In this document: positions 60,942 through 64,000 of the stretch, piece after piece
Layout of the letters: each line of letters starts with the position of its first letter
Position numbering within the stretch: the first letter of the stretch is position 1
DNA from: Raoultibacter phocaeensis
Lineage (GTDB): Bacteria; Actinomycetota; Coriobacteriia; Coriobacteriales; Eggerthellaceae
Reading direction: 5' to 3'
NCBI RefSeq assembly: GCF_901411515.1
Contig: NZ_CABDUX010000002.1
Location: forward strand, 1,674,001 to 1,738,000
Length of the DNA: 64,000 bases
Translations under genes and position numbers: made by a program
The notes under the pieces: generated by a model
The model's database searches: none
What the model was told of the DNA's origin: nothing
The model's input: the letters and a program-made list of their open reading frames with translations, nothing else

Positions 60942-62594
60942 TTACGCCCAGCTCCACTGGTCGATGTTGTTCACGAGCGACCAGCCGTGCCCGTGCGGAT
61001 GCGGCTTCTGATCGGCCACGTGCAACCCTTCGCGTTTGAAGTAGAGATGATCAACGTCGGCGAGCCACACCCACGTTGCCGCGCCTTGAGGGGCAATGCC
61101 CTCAGATCCGTCCCATTGGGCCTTCTTCCAGAACTCGTAGGATTCCGCCACCTCGGGCTGGGCGAGGGCCTCGTCGAGGTACCCGTCGACGGTTTCACTC
61201 TCGTAACAGGCGTAGTTACCCCATCCGCTCGAGTAGTTGAGCTCGTAGACCTCCGTCGGCGAATTGGAACCCCAGCCCCAAAGAATCGGGCTCGAGAACT
61301 GGTTCGGATACAGATCGTCCCAGCTACCGCCTTTTATGGATACGTCGATGCCGATCTCCTTCATCTGATTGGAAAACTCGGCCGCAAGCGCTTGGCGCAC
61401 CGAGTCGTTGGAAGCGTACCACAACTCGAACGCCGCACGCGTGCCGTCTTTCTCGAGAATGCCGTCGGAGCCGGCGACCCATCCCGCTTCGGCAAGCAGG
61501 CTTTTGGCCTTCTCGCGATCGGTCGATACCTTCATATCGTCGGACGACCACGGCATGTTGTCCGACACGCTGAACGCGGGCGTGCCGTAGCCGTTCAATA
61601 CGTTTTCGATCATCGCCGTGCGGTCGACAGCGCAGTTGATAGCCCGACGGATGGCGATATCGCTCGTCACCGCGTTGCCCGCGGGATACTCGGTGCCGCC
61701 GTCCTCTTTCGCGGCACCCGGCTCGATGGTCGGAAGCGAGATACCGCGGCTGTCCACCGTCTTGCAGGCGAGCAGCTCGTATCCCGCCACCGCCTGATTG
61801 CTGTAGATGGCAGAGGTGAACGCGATGTCGGCCTGCCCCGAATTGACGGCGGCGAGCGCTGCGTCCTCCTCCATGAACACGACGACCACGCGCTTCATCT
61901 TCGGTGCCTCGCCGTAGTAATCGGGATTAGCAACAAGGATGACCTGCTGTCCCTTATCCCACTGTTCGAGCAGGTAGCGACCGCTTCCGACGGGATTCGA
62001 TCCGTAATCGCTCCCATGCGCATGGGCCGGCACGATGCCGACGACCGCAAGCGTGTACAGAAGCGCGTTGAACGGCTTGTTGAGGTGAAGCTCAACCGTT
62101 GTATCATCGAGCACGACCGCATCGTCCACCATGCTCAGGTCCGCCTCGGCCGCATCGGCGGTACGGATTCCATTGATGGTGAAGGCCACGTCTTCGGCGG
62201 TAAGCGCCTCGCCGTCGGTGAACTTCACATCGTCGCGAATCGTGAACGTCCAGGTAAGCCCATCCTCGCTGATCTCGTAGGAGGTTGCGAGATCGTTCAC
62301 GAACTCCATGTTCGTGTTCGTCGTGATGAGCGTCGACTGGATGAGCGGCTCATGAACATGCTCGCCGCATCCCCAGGATACAAACGGATCGAAGCCCGCC
62401 GCAGGCTCGCTGCCCGTGTTCATGGCAACGATGACCTCGTTTTGCGCATTCGCGTTCCCGCCTTGGCTGCCTTGGCCTCCCGTCGCAGAAGTCTCCTCAC
62501 CCGAAGCGCACGCCGAGAGCACTCCCCCGAACGTTGCACCCCCAGCTGCGATGCCCGCCAGCTTGACGAATGTACGACGCGTGTAAACAGCCAT
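60942..62594 (-). CDS. nickel/peptide-class ABC transporter binding lipoprotein (NikA-like)
   Basis: A 550-aa solute-binding lipoprotein. Its signal carries twin arginines (TRRTFVK) and ends at a lipobox Cys29 (LSAC), so it may travel by Tat and be lipidated. The body has the SBP_bac_5 order: FVSWGCGEHVHEPLIQSTL, EDGLTWTFTIRDDVKFTDGE, NPVGSGRYLL. The C-terminus contains HPHGHG and a Trp-rich end. The His cluster and two NikR-type operators upstream favour nickel over peptides. Start at 62594 follows GGGAG. Confidence 0.9.
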   Translation of the reverse strand: MAVYTRRTFVKLAGIAAGGATFGGVLSACASGEETSATGGQGSQGGNANAQNEVIVAMNTGSEPAAGFDPFVSWGCGEHVHEPLIQSTLITTNTNMEFVNDLATSYEISEDGLTWTFTIRDDVKFTDGEALTAEDVAFTINGIRTADAAEADLSMVDDAVVLDDTTVELHLNKPFNALLYTLAVVGIVPAHAHGSDYGSNPVGSGRYLLEQWDKGQQVILVANPDYYGEAPKMKRVVVVFMEEDAALAAVNSGQADIAFTSAIYSNQAVAGYELLACKTVDSRGISLPTIEPGAAKEDGGTEYPAGNAVTSDIAIRRAINCAVDRTAMIENVLNGYGTPAFSVSDNMPWSSDDMKVSTDREKAKSLLAEAGWVAGSDGILEKDGTRAAFELWYASNDSVRQALAAEFSNQMKEIGIDVSIKGGSWDDLYPNQFSSPILWGWGSNSPTEVYELNYSSGWGNYACYESETVDGYLDEALAQPEVAESYEFWKKAQWDGSEGIAPQGAATWVWLADVDHLYFKREGLHVADQKPHPHGHGWSLVNNIDQWSWA

Positions 62595-62643
62595 GGTTTC
62601 GCTCCCATCCTCACACCGACGCGATCGGCTCCGCATCGATATG

Positions 62644-62722
62644 GTGTTACGATTTAGATTTGCGTAACACAGGATAACAGACAACCGGCGCTCTGGTGTT
62701 ACGATTTCAGTTTCTGTAACTT
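62644..62722 (-). promoter_or_regulatory. two NikR-type operators upstream of the ABC operon
   Basis: Site 1 (62644-62670) is GTGTTAC-N13-GTAACAC, perfectly symmetric. Site 2 (62696-62722) is GTGTTAC-N13-GTAACTT. They are 52 bp apart, about 50-130 bp before the binding-protein gene. This half-site and spacing match the motif described for NikR regulators of some bacteria. No nikR gene is in the window. Confidence 0.75.
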
Positions 62723-62942
62723 TTCTTTTCCGCGGACGGCGGGATACGTTACTCGCACGGCGTACGGCGCTCGCACAAGCGCCGCATGGCAACAGCGCCA
62801 CCAGCTGCGCGAGGATCGCACAGGTAACCGCGCTGCCAGGCGCGCAAGGATCGCGGGGGCAACAAAGCCGGCGAGCATCGCGGAATCGAGCACCACTTTG
62901 CCTTGATCGATGTCCTTGCGCAGAAAAGAAGCCCGTGTATAC

Positions 62943-63119
62943 CAGATTTTTTCGACTTGTGCACGGTTTCCGTGTCGGGAAAGGCGCAACTGCACCCCTT
63001 CTCAGCGGGTCGGAGAGTGTGCATCCTGAGCGCAATCTTCTGACCAGGCGTTATCGAAACATCACATCGAACTTTGCGCTGCCTGCGCGGCCCAGCTTAA
63101 CACAAGTCGAAAAAATCTG
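62943..63119. repeat. 177-bp element with 19-bp inverted repeats
   Basis: CAGATTTTTTCGACTTGTG at 62943 and its exact complement at 63101 bound 139 bp without a supported gene. It may be a MITE-like element or the ends of a lost one. The remainder of 62723-63255 shows nothing else. Confidence 0.6.
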
Positions 63120-63255
63120 TTACCGGAAGCGCTTTTTCACGCCCTGAGGATCCGAATAGGCTCAACCGCACAGACGCACCGGCCCCTCGCAGGGAAACGC
63201 CCCTCGCTTCAGCCCGGGGACCCGAGACCCGAACCCGTTTTGCCTTCGGGGCGTC

Positions 63256-64000
<745 letters not shown>

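Overview
The window looks like chromosomal DNA of a GC-rich anaerobic gut actinobacterium of the Coriobacteriia, most likely Eggerthellaceae (Eggerthella/Gordonibacter/Slackia relatives). The reasons are two molybdopterin enzymes of the pyrogallol transhydroxylase / catechol dehydroxylase family, a Tat-exported fumarate-reductase-type flavoprotein, a membrane-embedded LuxR regulator, and a fused SecDF next to tgt. This assignment is inferred from gene content, not from a search.

Layout. 1-3 kb: a three-gene molybdoenzyme operon (large subunit, two-cluster Fe-S subunit, small protein of unknown family). 3-7 kb: intergenic palindromes and an inverted-repeat element, then two tandem AGCS Na+/amino-acid symporters. 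7-9 kb: VanW-type cell-surface protein. 9.2-13 kb: FMN riboswitch with terminator, ribU and the complete ECF energising module (ecfA1, ecfA2, ecfT). 13-15.5 kb: flavin-binding-fold protein, then a PD-(D/E)XK-like nuclease gene flanked by two ~200-bp direct repeats. 15.5-30 kb: housekeeping block (secDF, tgt, queH-queA, cspA, ruvB-ruvA-ruvC, yebC) interrupted by a GGDEF gene. 30-35 kb: EAL protein, flavoprotein and its divergent LysR regulator, whose 3' end carries an exact parS site. 36-41 kb: molybdenum supply (moaC, moaA, modC, modB, modA). 41.5-47 kb: palindrome pair, zinc-ribbon protein, FKBP, then a second three-gene molybdoenzyme operon whose 'Fe-S' subunit has lost eight of nine cysteines. 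47-54 kb: unknown protein, aromatic-acid-type MFS transporter, membrane LuxR regulator and an OFA-type MFS transporter. 54-57 kb: arylamine N-acetyltransferase and an IS3-type insertion sequence with a small inverted-repeat element lodged in its left end. 57-62.6 kb: a five-gene nickel/peptide-class ABC transporter. It has two NikR-type operators (GTGTTAC-N13-GTAACAC) and a histidine-rich ATPase, so nickel is the likely cargo. The window ends inside ligA.

How it fits together. Molybdate import (modABC) and pterin synthesis (moaA, moaC) sit between two molybdoenzyme operons. The second operon lies beside a transporter and a membrane LuxR regulator that could import and sense its aromatic substrate. 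Nickel import, riboflavin import and the flavoprotein suit an anaerobe that relies on cofactor-dependent reductases. The two c-di-GMP proteins (a GGDEF cyclase and an EAL phosphodiesterase) both have periplasmic-type sensor regions.

No rRNA, tRNA, CRISPR array or prophage was seen.
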